Shown here one piece after another: positions 18,137-28,282 of a stretch of DNA of 64,000 nt. The stretch covers positions 62,001 through 126,000 of the forward strand of contig NZ_RZNB01000005.1 in NCBI RefSeq assembly GCF_004078635.1, given 5' to 3'. The first letter of the stretch is position 1; each line of letters opens with the position of its first letter. Made by a program: the position numbers and the translations under genes. Origin of the DNA: Labedella phragmitis. Lineage in GTDB: Bacteria; Actinomycetota; Actinomycetes; Actinomycetales; Microbacteriaceae. The notes below the pieces were generated by a model. It saw nothing but the letters and a program-made list of their open reading frames with translations, made no database searches and was not told where the DNA came from.

Positions 18137-18715
18137 TCAGGAGTCGAGAGCGGAGTGCTCGCCGAGCGAGTGCCACGTGCGGTTGTGGTAGACGAGCGGT
18201 GCACCGTGCTCGCGGGTGCCACCGTCCGTCGCCGTCTGGCTCGTCTCGAGCGCGTGCACGGCGATGATCGTCGAGTTGCCGGCTTCCATGCGATTGATGA
18301 CGCGGCCACGGATCCACGTGCTCACACCCGTGAACACCGGCTCACCCGTCGGTAGGCGTGTCCACGACGCGGCATCGGCGAAGCGGTCGACACCGCTCGT
18401 GGCGCCGAGCTTCGCGAGGTCGAGCCGGTCGGCATCGAGGATGTGGACGACGAGCGTCTCGGTCGTCGTGATGACGGGAGCGGCGGAAGAGGACGAGGAG
18501 ATGGAGAACACGAAGATGGGCGGTTCGGCGCTCACCGAGAAGACCGACGTCGCGGTGAGGGCGGCCGGGCCTGACCCGTTGTCCGCGGTGATGAGCGAGA
18601 CACCGGCGGCGTGGTGCCGGAAGATCGCCTTGAACTCGTCGGGTCCGACGCCCTCGAAGCCGAGCCGAGGGGTCGACTCGTCGGAGAAGGATGCTGCGGA
18701 GTTCGTAACGCTCAC
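18137..18715 (-). CDS. Flavin reductase domain protein
   Basis: The 192-residue protein of the flavin reductase-like (split-barrel FMN-binding) family has F-K-x-I-F-R-H-H-A-A-G-V-S-L-I-T-A near the start and A-L-T-A-T-S-V-F-S-V-S-A-E-P-P, the FMN-binding signature. It also has G-x-P-V-F near the middle. It would supply reduced flavin to a monooxygenase or reduce flavin directly. No partner oxygenase is adjacent. The GTG at 18715 is favoured by GAGGA upstream; an ATG at 18742 is possible but has no RBS. Family sure, start uncertain. Confidence 0.83.
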   Translation of the reverse strand: MSVTNSAASFSDESTPRLGFEGVGPDEFKAIFRHHAAGVSLITADNGSGPAALTATSVFSVSAEPPIFVFSISSSSSAAPVITTTETLVVHILDADRLDLAKLGATSGVDRFADAASWTRLPTGEPVFTGVSTWIRGRVINRMEAGNSTIIAVHALETSQTATDGGTREHGAPLVYHNRTWHSLGEHSALDS

Positions 18716-18842
18716 CGGGGGTCCTCGATTTCTTGCCGTCATGGGAGGGAACGCGTCGGCGTTCCGTCGCATTCCAACTTCGTCGCTTCCGAGCAGGACG
18801 GCAAGGCGGGTTACCGACTGTGACGGGCCTGATACGTCCGCC

Positions 18843-18848
18843 TAGTCT
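18843..18848 (+). promoter_or_regulatory. -10 element, leaderless start for the rhodanese
   Basis: TAGTCT, then six bases, then the GTG at 18855. Confidence 0.45.
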
Positions 18849-18854
18849 GGATCC

Positions 18855-19703
18855 GTGACGGTGCTCATCTCGGTCGACGATCTGTCCGCTCTCCAGGAGA
18901 GAGGCGAGCGGGTCCGGATCCTCGACGTGCGCTGGCGTCTCGATCGGCCCGACGGCCGAGAGGACGTCGCTGCCGGCCACATCCCCGGCGCCGTCTACGT
19001 CGACCTCGAGTCGCAGCTCGCCGGGCATGGGGATGCGAGGGACGGGCGGCACCCGCTGCCCGCGCGCGACGACCTCGAGGGGGCCGCGCGCTCGTGGGGT
19101 CTCGACGACGGCGACACCGTCGTCGTGTACGACGACCTCGGAGGCATGTCGGCCGCTCGCGCCTGGTGGCTCCTGCGACACCACGGAGTGCAGGACGTCC
19201 GCATCCTCGACGGGGCGTTCTCCGCGTGGCGGAACGCCGGCCTCCCGGTGGAGGAGGGAGTCGTCGTGCCTCCGCTCGGAACGATCACCCTGGTCGACGG
19301 CCGTGCGCCGGTCGTGGGCGTCGACGACGTCGCGGCGATCGCGGACCGTGGTGTCCTCGTCGACGCTCGAGCCGCCGAGCGCTATGCAGGCGACGTCGAA
19401 CCGATCGATCCGCGAGCGGGTCATATCCCCGGCGCCGTGAGCGCGCCGACCGCCGACAACCTGACCGAGGACGGCCGCTTCCGCTCGCCGTCGGAACTGC
19501 GTGACCGCTTCGCGACGGCGGGGATCACGGACGGCGACGAGGTCGCGGTCTACTGCGGCTCGGGCGTGACAGCGGCGCACACGATCGCGGCGCTCGCCGT
19601 CGCCGGAATCGATGCGGCCCTCTTCCCGGGATCCTGGAGCGCCTGGTCGAACCACCCCGACCGCCCCGTCGCGACGGGAGACGCTCCCGGCGCCTCCCGG
19701 TGA
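18855..19703 (+). CDS. Sulfurtransferase (two-domain rhodanese)
   Basis: The 282-residue tandem rhodanese has an inactive N-terminal domain (about 1-130, with W-R-L-D-R-P and A-G-H-I-P-G-A-V-Y-V-D). The catalytic C-terminal domain has its nucleophile at C234 in C-G-S-G-V-T-A, the thiosulfate/3-mercaptopyruvate sulfurtransferase loop. It transfers sulfane sulfur to cyanide or thiols. It has no signal peptide, so cytosolic. Divergent from the flavin reductase. Confidence 0.92.
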   Translation: MTVLISVDDLSALQERGERVRILDVRWRLDRPDGREDVAAGHIPGAVYVDLESQLAGHGDARDGRHPLPARDDLEGAARSWGLDDGDTVVVYDDLGGMSAARAWWLLRHHGVQDVRILDGAFSAWRNAGLPVEEGVVVPPLGTITLVDGRAPVVGVDDVAAIADRGVLVDARAAERYAGDVEPIDPRAGHIPGAVSAPTADNLTEDGRFRSPSELRDRFATAGITDGDEVAVYCGSGVTAAHTIAALAVAGIDAALFPGSWSAWSNHPDRPVATGDAPGASR

Positions 19704-19793
19704 CGCGTCCGCGCACGAAACGGGCAGCTGCGGGCGGAAGATCACGGGCGGACGTCTGCCGCGTACGCAGGAGCCCGCAGGTGGGTCGCGAGG

Positions 19794-22700
19794 TCAGCCC
19801 GCGAGGACCTTCGTGATGCGTTGCAGGGAGACGGACTCCGAGGTGCCGAGCTGCGTCGCGAAGAGGCTCACGCGGTACTCCTCGAGCATCCAGCGCGCGT
19901 GGACGAGCGCCGGCGGACCGTGCGGGTCGATCGGGATGGCGCCGCCAGCGGCGGTGTAGCGGTCGAACGCCGCCTGGAACTCGTTCATCCACGCGCGATC
20001 GCGGTGCGGATTGTCCGCGAGCTTCTCGGCGCGCAACCGCACGCCCGAGATGTACCGGGGGAGATGCTGCAGGCGCGCGAGTCCCGTCTGCCCCACGAAG
20101 CCGGAGCCGATGAGCGCCTCGAGCTGCGCCCGAGCATCCGCGACTTGCGCGATGACGGCCATCCCCGTCGCATCCTTGAGGGCCTTGTCCGCTCCGCGCG
20201 CCGCCTGAAGGATGCGGGCGACGAGCGAGACCGTGTCGAACATCGTGTTCATGACGGCCCCCGAGACGCGGTCGCGGATCGCCTCGTACTGACCGCGGAG
20301 GAACACGGTCCCGTCAGGGCTCACCCGGTAGAGCACGTCGTCGATGCACGCGAGCAGGCAATCGTCGAACAGGGCGTTCGTGGACGGGTATCGGCTCGTC
20401 GCGAGCGCGAGCTTCTCGTTCTGGGTGAGGTGCGACTGCACGTAAGACGCGGGCGATGGCACGGCGAGGCGGAGGAGGCGCCGCACGCCGGCGGGTAGTG
20501 TCCGTGCCTGCTCCTCGGGGGTCGCGACGATGCTGATGGACACGGAATCGCCGTCGTCGATGAGGGTGGGGTAGCCGCGCACGACCCCACCGCCTTGCTT
20601 CACGTCGATGAAGCGCGGAAGCTCGTCGAGATCCCACGTCGTCAGTCCGCGACGCTCGATCGCGTGCGGGCTCGCCTCCGCGACGGTCGCGACGCTCTGC
20701 GCCGATCTCGATGCGAGGCGCTCCTGCAGCCGGACGAGGTCGCGTCCGCTCGCGATTTCGCGCCCGCGCTCGTCGACGACGCGGAAATTCATCTTCAGGT
20801 GGTCGGGGACCCTGGCGACGTCGAAGTCGCTCGCCTCGATCGCCATGTACGACAGTCGTTTGATCGACATCGCGAGGCGAGCGGCGAGGGTGTCGGCGTT
20901 CGTCGTCGGAGCCGCGTCCGGCTGATCGGGCAGGTCGGCGAGTAGCTTCTCGGCCCAATCGGCAGCCGGGACGACGTTCCTGCGGATCGACTTCGGGAGC
21001 GACTTGATCATCGCCGTGACGAGATCCTTCCGGAACCCGGGCACCTGCCAGTCGAAACCCGCGGGGGAGAGGCGCGGGAGCAGTGCCAGTGGGACCTGCA
21101 CGGTCACGCCGTCGTCCTCCGAACCCGGGTCGAAGCGGTAGCGCAATCGGAGCTTCTGGTCGCCCTGACGCCACGTCGGAGGGAAGAGCGATTCGTCGAC
21201 CTCCGCGGCCTCTTCCTCCGGCAGGAGGTCGGCGCGCGTCATGGTGAGGAGGTCGGGGTTCTTCGCCCGCGTTTGCCGCCACCAGCCCTCGAAGTCGCGC
21301 GTCGTCGCGACGTCCGAGGGGATACGCGCGTCGTAGAAGTCGAAGACCGCCTCGTCGTCGACCAGGATGTCGCGGCGCCGGGTGCGCTCCTCGAGCTGCT
21401 CGAGCTCGCGGCGCAGCGCCTTGTTCGCCCGGTCGAACGGCTGGGGCGAATCCCACTCGCCCTCGACGAGGGCGTGCCGGATGAACAGTTCGCGACTCAG
21501 CTCCGGGTCGATGCGCTTGTACTGGACGCGCCGGCGCGGCACGATCGGCACGCCGTAGAGGGTGACCTTCTCGAACGCGACGACCGCTCCCTGCTTCTTC
21601 TCCCAGTGCGGCTCCGAGAAGCTGCGCTTGCAGAGGTCTCCCGCGACCTGCTCGGCCCACGCGGGGTCGATCGAGGCGTTGTTGCGTGCGAAGAGCCGCG
21701 ACGTCTCGACGAGTTCCGCGCTCATGACCGCGTTCGGCTGCTTCTTCGCCAGGGCGGAACCGGGGAAGATCACGAATCGCATGCCGCGCGCGCCGACGTA
21801 GTCGCCCTTCTTCGGCGGCCCCGGAGTCTTCCGGTCGCGGCCGCCCGACGGTTTCGACGCTGCGGCGGCCGCCTGGTCCTTGACGCCGATGTGGGAGAGC
21901 AGACCGGAGAGGAGGGAACGGTGGATGCCGTCCGGGTTCACGGCGGGTTCTCCGACCGTGAGGCGGAGAGGCTTCGCGAGCCGCTTCAATTGGCGGTAGA
22001 CGTCCTGCCACTCGCGGACCCGGAGGTAGTTGAGGAACTCGGCGCGGCACAACCGGCGGAAGGCGCTCGACGAGAGTTCGCGCTGCTTCTCCTCGAGGTA
22101 GTTCCAGAGGTTGAGGAGGGTCAGGAAGTCGCTCGTCGGGTCGGAGAAGCGGCCGTGGAGCTCGTCTGCCCGCCCCCGCTGCTCCATCGGTCGCTCACGC
22201 GGGTCCTGGATCGTGAGGGCCGCGACGATCGCGAGCACCTCGCGCGTCGTGTTCCAGCGCCGCGATTCGACGATCATGCGGGCGAAGCGCGGGTCGATCG
22301 GCAGCCGTGCGAGGTCGTGCCCGGTCCTCGTGAGGCTCGGTTCCGCGCTCCGAGGGTCCTTCAGCGCGCCGAGTTCGGCGAGGAGGTCGAGCCCGTCGCG
22401 CACCCCGCGCGTGTCGGGCGGCTGAAGGAACGGGAAGTTCTGGATGTCGCCGAGGCCGAGGGAGACCATCTGGAGGATGACGGCCGCGAGTCCCGTGCGA
22501 AGGATCTCCGGTTCGGTGTACTCCGGGCGGCGCTCGAAGTCCTCCTCCGAGTACAACCGGATCGCGATGCCGGCGCTCGTGCGCCCCGCTCGGCCGGATC
22601 GTTGCCGCGCCGACGCCTGCGAGATGGCCTCGATGGGGAGGCGCTGGACCTTCGACCGCGTGCTGTACCGGGAGATGCGCGCCGTGCCCGCGTCGATGAC

Positions 22701-23636
22701 GTAGCGGATGCCGGGCACGGTGAGGCTCGTCTCCGCGACGTTCGTCGCGAGCACGACGCGCCGGCGGACCCCGGCCACGGTCGAGGGCCGGAACACGCGG
22801 TGCTGCTCCTCCGAACTCAACCGGCCGTAGAGGGGCAGGACCTCAGTGACGCCGCCGCGTTCGCCCGCGTACTTCGCGCGCAGCGCGTCGGCGGCGTCGC
22901 GGATCTCCGCCTCACCCGAGAGGAAGACGAGGACGTCGCCAGAGCTCTCCCTCGCCAGCTCGTCGAGCGCGTCGGAGATCCCCTCGATGTAGTTGCGGTC
23001 GTCGCTCGGAGCATCGCCGTCGTCCTCCTCGTCGTCCGTCGGCTGCTCGGCGACGAGAGGGCGGTAGCGGACCTCCACGGGGTAGGTGCGGCCGGACACC
23101 TCGACGATCGGGGCGTCCCCGAAGTGCTTGGAGAAGCTCTGCGGGTCGATTGTCGCCGACGTGATGACGATCTTGAGGTCGGGGCGCTGGGGAAGGAGTT
23201 GCTTGAGGTAACCGAGGAGGAAGTCGATCGTGAGGCTGCGCTCGTGGGCCTCGTCGATGATGATCGTGTCGTAGCGGTGGAGGAGCCGGTCGCGTTGCAT
23301 CTCCGCGAGCAGGATGCCGTCCGTCATGAGCTTGATCTTGGTCTCCGAGGAGACCGTGTCGGTGAAGCGGACCTGGTAGCCGACGAGGCCGCCCAACTCC
23401 GTGCCGAGCTCGTCCGAGATGCGCTCGGCGATCGTGCGGGCGGCGATCCGCCGGGGCTGCGTGTGCCCGATGCTCTCGCGACCGAGCTCGAGGCAGATCT
23501 TCGGCAGTTGAGTCGTCTTACCCGATCCCGTCTCGCCCGCGACGATGACGACCTGATTGTCGCGGATCGCCGCGGAGATCTCGTCGCGCATGGCGCTGAC
23601 GGGTAGCTCGGGGGGATACACGATCGCGGGAAGCAT
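19794..23636 (-). CDS. hrpA: ATP-dependent RNA helicase HrpA
   Basis: The roughly 1280-residue DEAH-box helicase has Walker A G-E-T-G-S-G-K-T-T at about residues 34-42 and D-E-A-H around 129. S-A-T follows, then helicase C, HA2, OB-fold and the long DUF3418 C-terminal region typical of full HrpA. It acts on RNA in the cytosol; in E. coli HrpA resolves stalled ribosomes and processes mRNAs. The start is set at the ATG at 23636, before conserved L-P-A-I-V-Y-P-P-E-L-P-V. An ATG at 23720 would add 28 unconserved residues that overlap the operator region and has no RBS. Confidence 0.93.
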   Translation of the reverse strand: MLPAIVYPPELPVSAMRDEISAAIRDNQVVIVAGETGSGKTTQLPKICLELGRESIGHTQPRRIAARTIAERISDELGTELGGLVGYQVRFTDTVSSETKIKLMTDGILLAEMQRDRLLHRYDTIIIDEAHERSLTIDFLLGYLKQLLPQRPDLKIVITSATIDPQSFSKHFGDAPIVEVSGRTYPVEVRYRPLVAEQPTDDEEDDGDAPSDDRNYIEGISDALDELARESSGDVLVFLSGEAEIRDAADALRAKYAGERGGVTEVLPLYGRLSSEEQHRVFRPSTVAGVRRRVVLATNVAETSLTVPGIRYVIDAGTARISRYSTRSKVQRLPIEAISQASARQRSGRAGRTSAGIAIRLYSEEDFERRPEYTEPEILRTGLAAVILQMVSLGLGDIQNFPFLQPPDTRGVRDGLDLLAELGALKDPRSAEPSLTRTGHDLARLPIDPRFARMIVESRRWNTTREVLAIVAALTIQDPRERPMEQRGRADELHGRFSDPTSDFLTLLNLWNYLEEKQRELSSSAFRRLCRAEFLNYLRVREWQDVYRQLKRLAKPLRLTVGEPAVNPDGIHRSLLSGLLSHIGVKDQAAAAASKPSGGRDRKTPGPPKKGDYVGARGMRFVIFPGSALAKKQPNAVMSAELVETSRLFARNNASIDPAWAEQVAGDLCKRSFSEPHWEKKQGAVVAFEKVTLYGVPIVPRRRVQYKRIDPELSRELFIRHALVEGEWDSPQPFDRANKALRRELEQLEERTRRRDILVDDEAVFDFYDARIPSDVATTRDFEGWWRQTRAKNPDLLTMTRADLLPEEEAAEVDESLFPPTWRQGDQKLRLRYRFDPGSEDDGVTVQVPLALLPRLSPAGFDWQVPGFRKDLVTAMIKSLPKSIRRNVVPAADWAEKLLADLPDQPDAAPTTNADTLAARLAMSIKRLSYMAIEASDFDVARVPDHLKMNFRVVDERGREIASGRDLVRLQERLASRSAQSVATVAEASPHAIERRGLTTWDLDELPRFIDVKQGGGVVRGYPTLIDDGDSVSISIVATPEEQARTLPAGVRRLLRLAVPSPASYVQSHLTQNEKLALATSRYPSTNALFDDCLLACIDDVLYRVSPDGTVFLRGQYEAIRDRVSGAVMNTMFDTVSLVARILQAARGADKALKDATGMAVIAQVADARAQLEALIGSGFVGQTGLARLQHLPRYISGVRLRAEKLADNPHRDRAWMNEFQAAFDRYTAAGGAIPIDPHGPPALVHARWMLEEYRVSLFATQLGTSESVSLQRITKVLAG

Positions 23637-23727
23637 AGCCCTCCATCGTACGACGGCGAGGAGCGTCGCCGTCCGCTCCCCGGGCGCAGAGGCCACGGAC
23701 TGAGACAAAGTGATAGCCATGAAAGAG

Positions 23728-23746
23728 TACTTTGTGCTACAAAGTA
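23728..23746. promoter_or_regulatory. Perfect 19-bp palindromic operator
   Basis: TACTTTGT-GCT-ACAAAGTA, 8-bp arms. It overlaps the -10-like TACAAA (23738-23743) that ends six bases before the ATG of the first operon gene. A third ACAAAGT half-site is at 23705-23711. It most likely binds the operon's own winged-helix regulator (gene at 24439). Confidence 0.75.
23738..23743 (+). promoter_or_regulatory. -10 element, leaderless start for the gene at 23750
   Basis: TACAAA six bases upstream of the ATG; there is no Shine-Dalgarno in between. It lies inside the palindrome, so bound repressor would block polymerase. Confidence 0.45.
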
Positions 23747-23749
23747 TGT

Positions 23750-24442
23750 ATGAGCGATGACATGGGAGACGACCGCCTCGACCGCGACGTGATGGCGACG
23801 GACGACGCTCCCATGAGCGCGGCCCAGATGCTCGAACTCAGCCGGGCGCAGCAGCAGCGCGTCGCCGACTTCTTCGAGACCCCGACCCTCATCATCGTCG
23901 CGACGTGGGGCGTCGCCTGGTTCGTCGGCTTCCTCGCACTCTGGCTCGGAAGGCCGGCGAGCGTCCTGCCCATCCCGGGCGACATCGCCGGCACCGCGTT
24001 CGCCGTCCTCATGATCGTGGGCGTCGTGACGTCGGTCGTCGTGGGATCGCGAACGGGAGCGGGAGTGAAGGGTCGCGAGCGCTTCGAGGGTGCGGTGTAC
24101 GGGATCTCGTGGGGTGCCGCCTGCACCGCCGTACCCGTGCTCGGCGGAGCGCTCCAGCGCGCCGGTATGACGACGGACGTCGCCGCGCTGTTCTACCCCG
24201 CGGCGTATTGCATCGTCATCGGCACGCTGTATCTCGTCGGAGCAGCGCTCTGGCAGGACCGCTCCATGATCGTCGTCGGCGCATGGATCCTGCTCGTGGG
24301 CGTCGTCGCTCCCTACTTCGGTGCACCCGCGAGCTACCTCGTCATGTCACTCGCGGGCGGCGGCGCCTTCCTCGTCTACGCGGCGCTCCTCCTGGGCGCC
24401 CGATCGCGCGTCAAGCGCAGTCGGGTGGTGAGGCCGTCGTGA
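23750..24442 (+). CDS. Multi-pass membrane protein, first gene of an ABC operon
   Basis: The 230-residue product has a hydrophilic N-terminus of about 45 residues (with R-A-Q-Q-Q-R-V-A-D-F-F). About six membrane helices follow, starting at residues 50-68. It ends in a basic R-S-R-V-K-R-S-R-V-V-R-P-S tail. No family is assigned. It is common in Actinobacteria beside small winged-helix regulators and ABC transporters (recalled context). The next gene's GTG overlaps its stop (GTGA). Start at 23750 assumes a leaderless mRNA; internal ATGs at 23762 and 23813 are fallbacks. Confidence 0.65.
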   Translation: MSDDMGDDRLDRDVMATDDAPMSAAQMLELSRAQQQRVADFFETPTLIIVATWGVAWFVGFLALWLGRPASVLPIPGDIAGTAFAVLMIVGVVTSVVVGSRTGAGVKGRERFEGAVYGISWGAACTAVPVLGGALQRAGMTTDVAALFYPAAYCIVIGTLYLVGAALWQDRSMIVVGAWILLVGVVAPYFGAPASYLVMSLAGGGAFLVYAALLLGARSRVKRSRVVRPS

Positions 24443-24732
24443 ACGAGCTCGACCCCGTGATCCACGCTCAGGCCCGCTTGCGCATCATGTCGACACTCGC
24501 CGCTCTCAGTGACGGCTCGAGCATGACGTTCCCGCGGCTCCAGAACCTGCTCGACATGACCGCCGGCAATCTCTCGACGCACCTCCGGAAGTTGGAGGAC
24601 GCGGGATACGTGTCCGTGCGGAAATCCCACAACGAGCGCACTCCCGTGACCGACGTGACGCTCAGCACGGTCGGCCGTCGAGCGTTCGAGGACTACATGA
24701 CCGCCCTACGAGCCCTTCTGGGAGAGAAATGA
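24439..24732 (+). CDS. Small winged-helix transcriptional regulator
   Basis: The 97-residue protein is almost entirely a MarR/ArsR-like winged HTH: H-A-Q-A-R-L-R-I-M-S-T-L at the start, recognition helix M-T-A-G-N-L-S-T-H-L-R-K-L-E, wing with S-H-N-E-R-T-P-V-T-D-V-T-L-S. No metal-binding cysteines are seen. Both overlaps (GTGA with the preceding gene, ATGA with the next) tie it to the membrane protein and the ABC genes. It probably autorepresses from the palindrome at 23728-23746. The signal is unknown. Confidence 0.85.
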   Translation: MNELDPVIHAQARLRIMSTLAALSDGSSMTFPRLQNLLDMTAGNLSTHLRKLEDAGYVSVRKSHNERTPVTDVTLSTVGRRAFEDYMTALRALLGEK

Positions 24733-25670
24733 CGACATCGACGCCCCGCGCCGGAACCCCCCTCGCACGGCTCGACGGCGTGTCCCGCCGATTCGGCGAC
24801 ACCCTCGCGCTCGACGACGTGACCCTCGAAATCGCCCCCGGCTGCATCCTCGGCCTGCTCGGTCCGAACGGGGCGGGGAAGTCCACGATCCTGTCGCTGC
24901 TGGACGGTCGTCGACGCCCCACGAGCGGCCGTGTCGAGCTCTTCGGGCGATCACCCTCCGACCCTGTGGCGCGTCAACGGCTCGGGTGCACGCCGCAGGA
25001 GACGGGTCTTCCCGACACGCTGCGTGTTTCCGAGGTCATCGACTTCGTCGGCGCACATTTCGAGCAGACGACGGAGACGACCTCGCTCGTCGAGGAGTTC
25101 GGACTGGCACCGATCCTGAAGAAGCAGACGGGCGCACTCTCAGGCGGACAGAGGCGACGGCTCGCCGTCGCGCTCGCCTTCGTGGGGAACCCGCGGCTCG
25201 TGCTCCTCGACGAACCGACGACCGGTCTGGACGTCGAGGCTCGACACACACTGTGGGACGCACTCAGGCGCCAGCACGATCGCGGCGCCACGATCGTCGT
25301 GACGAGCCACTACCTCGAGGAGATCGAGGCTCTCGCGGAGCGCGTCGTCGTGGTGGGTGCCGGGCGGGTCCTCGCGGACGGGACCCTCGCCGAGATCATC
25401 GGCCGTGCAGGCCTCCAGCGCGTCTCGATCACGACGAGCGAGGCTCAGCGCATCGCGCGACTGCCCGGCGTCGTGCGCCACGAGCGCGACGGCGACGACG
25501 TGACCTTCTGGGTGCGCGACTCCGACGTGTTCGTCCGCGAGCTGATCCGCTCGGACCTGCCCTTCCGGGGAATCGCCGTGCGCGGCGCCACCCTCGAGGA
25601 GGCGTTCGTCACCCTCACCGGCGCGGCAGAAGCCGCGACGCGCCCCTCCACCGGAAGGACGGCGGCGTGA
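24729..25670 (+). CDS. ABC transporter ATP-binding protein
   Basis: A 313-residue ATPase with Walker A G-P-N-G-A-G-K-S-T (residues 45-53), signature L-S-G-G-Q-R-R-R (about 137-144), Walker B L-V-L-L-D-E-P-T-T and switch His in V-T-S-H-Y. The C-terminal extension of about 90 residues matches the CcmA/DrrA-like drug or lipid exporters. It starts by ATGA overlap with the regulator gene. It energises the permease encoded next. Confidence 0.93.
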   Translation: MTTSTPRAGTPLARLDGVSRRFGDTLALDDVTLEIAPGCILGLLGPNGAGKSTILSLLDGRRRPTSGRVELFGRSPSDPVARQRLGCTPQETGLPDTLRVSEVIDFVGAHFEQTTETTSLVEEFGLAPILKKQTGALSGGQRRRLAVALAFVGNPRLVLLDEPTTGLDVEARHTLWDALRRQHDRGATIVVTSHYLEEIEALAERVVVVGAGRVLADGTLAEIIGRAGLQRVSITTSEAQRIARLPGVVRHERDGDDVTFWVRDSDVFVRELIRSDLPFRGIAVRGATLEEAFVTLTGAAEAATRPSTGRTAA

Positions 25671-26461
25671 GCACCACGGCATGGACCCGCGGGTCGGCGA
25701 ACCGCATCGGTCGCGCCGTCCGTCTCTCGGGCGTCCACGCCCGCTTCAACCTCTTGGAGACGGTCCGCGTCCCCATCGCGATCATCGGCTCGCTCGTCTT
25801 CCCGGCGCTCGCGCTCGTGTTCTTCGTCGTGCCGCAACGCGGGGTGGCCGCCGACCCCGTGTTCGCCACGCAAGCCGTCATCTCCCTCTCGGTGTTCGCG
25901 GTCATGTCGAACGGGTTGTTCGGCTTCGGCATCAGCCTCGCGGAGAGCCGTGAGAAGCCGTGGGACCCGTATCTGCGGACCCTGCCGGCCCCCGGCATCG
26001 TCCGTATCGCCGGCCTCGTCGTCGCGACGGGAGGCCTCGGGATCCTGGCGATCCTTCCCGTCGTGTTCGTCGGGGCTCTGCTCACGGAAGCACAGGCGAC
26101 GCCCGGCCGCATCGCACTCGGTCTCATCGCGCTCGCGACCACCGCCCTCCCGACGATGTTGATCGGAATCGTCATCGGGCTGACGTTCCCCTCGAAGGCC
26201 GCTATCGCGATCGTCCAGGTCGTCATGTTCGCGTTCGGCTTCGGCGGCGGGCTGTTCCTGCCTCCGCTCCTGTTTCCCGACTGGCTCGACAGCGTCTCGA
26301 GGTTCCTGCCGACTCGTGAGGCCCGCGAGCTCGTCGTCTGGGCGGTGCAGGGCGGTGACCTGGAGTGGTGGGCGCCGGTCGGCATCGCGTCGTGGAGCGT
26401 CGTGCTGCTCGTCGTCGCTCTCGTCCTGTTCCGGCGCGACGAGGGGCGCCGGTTCCGTTGA
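25667..26461 (+). CDS. ABC-2 type transporter permease
   Basis: The 264-residue protein has six predicted membrane helices and ABC-2 permease features: conserved L-P-x-P-G motif near residue 105, F-G-F-G-G-G-L-F-L-P-P near 190, and a long first cytosolic segment. It starts at a GTG overlapping the ATPase stop (GTGA). With the ATPase it would form an exporter, possibly of a lipid, peptide or drug; the substrate cannot be inferred. Confidence 0.87.
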   Translation: MSTTAWTRGSANRIGRAVRLSGVHARFNLLETVRVPIAIIGSLVFPALALVFFVVPQRGVAADPVFATQAVISLSVFAVMSNGLFGFGISLAESREKPWDPYLRTLPAPGIVRIAGLVVATGGLGILAILPVVFVGALLTEAQATPGRIALGLIALATTALPTMLIGIVIGLTFPSKAAIAIVQVVMFAFGFGGGLFLPPLLFPDWLDSVSRFLPTREARELVVWAVQGGDLEWWAPVGIASWSVVLLVVALVLFRRDEGRRFR

Positions 26462-26494
26462 GACGCCGATCGCCAGGACGCAACCCGGTGATGA

Positions 26495-27352
<858 letters not shown>

Positions 27353-27398
27353 CCGACGTCCTGCGCTGACCGACGACACCGAAGATCGGATCCCCGAG

Positions 27399-28280
27399 AT
27401 GACCGACTCGAGCCCTGGCGCCACTGCGACGGCATGGGACGACGACGAGCAGGCCGATGACGCGTTCGGGCAGAGCTGGAACGCGTGGCATCGCGCCCGG
27501 CTCCGTGCGACGCTCTCGCCGCTCGGCATCGCCGCCCTCACGGCCACGCACTGGCTCACGACGACTCCGCAGCGACTGCCCGGGATCCCGGGCGAGTGGT
27601 CGGCGGACATCGACACGGTCGTCGGGCGGGGATCCGAGCTCGACGGGCTCACCGTCCTCCGCGACGGTGAGCCCGCCGGCGTCGTCACGGGCGACGAGGC
27701 ACGGCTGACCCCGGGAACGGATCTCGTGTGGGGTGAGCGGCGTCTGCGCTTCTTCGACCGCGACGGCTCGCTCGCGCTGCGGGTCCTCGATCCCGAGGCG
27801 CCCGTCCGCCGGAGTACGGCGGACATCGGCCACTTCCCTCCCGACGAGCGCTGGGTGGTGGACGGTCGGTTCACGCCGGCCGACGACGCGGCGACGATGT
27901 CGGTCACCGCGATCGACGGCTACGTCGCGGAGGAGCGGTTCGCCGGCACGGTCTCGCTGACCGTCGGCGACGAGCCGCTCGAGCTCACGGTCACCGGGGG
28001 TCCGCGCGGGCTCCGCGCCGTAATCGCCGACGGCACCAGCGGGACGGAGAGCTATCGCTTCCGGTTCCTCGGGATGCCGGCGCCCGCTCCCGATGGAAGC
28101 GTGCGCGTCGACTTCAACCGCGCCTACCTCCCTCCGTGCGCCTTCAGCGACGAGTACGTGTGTCCGCTGCCGCCTCCGGGCAACCGCTTCGCGACGCCGG
28201 TCCGGGCCGGGGAGACGGCTCTCGTGCCGGTCGACGCGAGCATGCCCGTGAGGGCGCCGGTGAGCGGCGGGGCGGCCTGA
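27399..28280 (+). CDS. DUF1684-domain protein
   Basis: The 293-residue cytosolic protein has the DUF1684 C-terminal signature [23 protein letters not shown]-x-N-R-F. Its N-terminus is W-x-x-W-H-x-x-R, followed by a beta-rich centre. Family function is unestablished. It ends two bases before the DUF255 protein starts, so the two are probably co-transcribed. Start ATG at 27399 follows GATCCCCGAG. Confidence 0.82.
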   Translation: MTDSSPGATATAWDDDEQADDAFGQSWNAWHRARLRATLSPLGIAALTATHWLTTTPQRLPGIPGEWSADIDTVVGRGSELDGLTVLRDGEPAGVVTGDEARLTPGTDLVWGERRLRFFDRDGSLALRVLDPEAPVRRSTADIGHFPPDERWVVDGRFTPADDAATMSVTAIDGYVAEERFAGTVSLTVGDEPLELTVTGGPRGLRAVIADGTSGTESYRFRFLGMPAPAPDGSVRVDFNRAYLPPCAFSDEYVCPLPPPGNRFATPVRAGETALVPVDASMPVRAPVSGGAA

Positions 28281-28282
28281 CG

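Noticed and set aside
21273-23606. 777-codon plus-strand frame opposite hrpA
   Set aside because: Shadow frame of the helicase gene; low-complexity Arg/Glu/Asp composition.
24439-24732. Metal-sensing ArsR identity for the small regulator
   Set aside because: No Cys residues or ArsR metal-box pattern; only the winged helix is shared.
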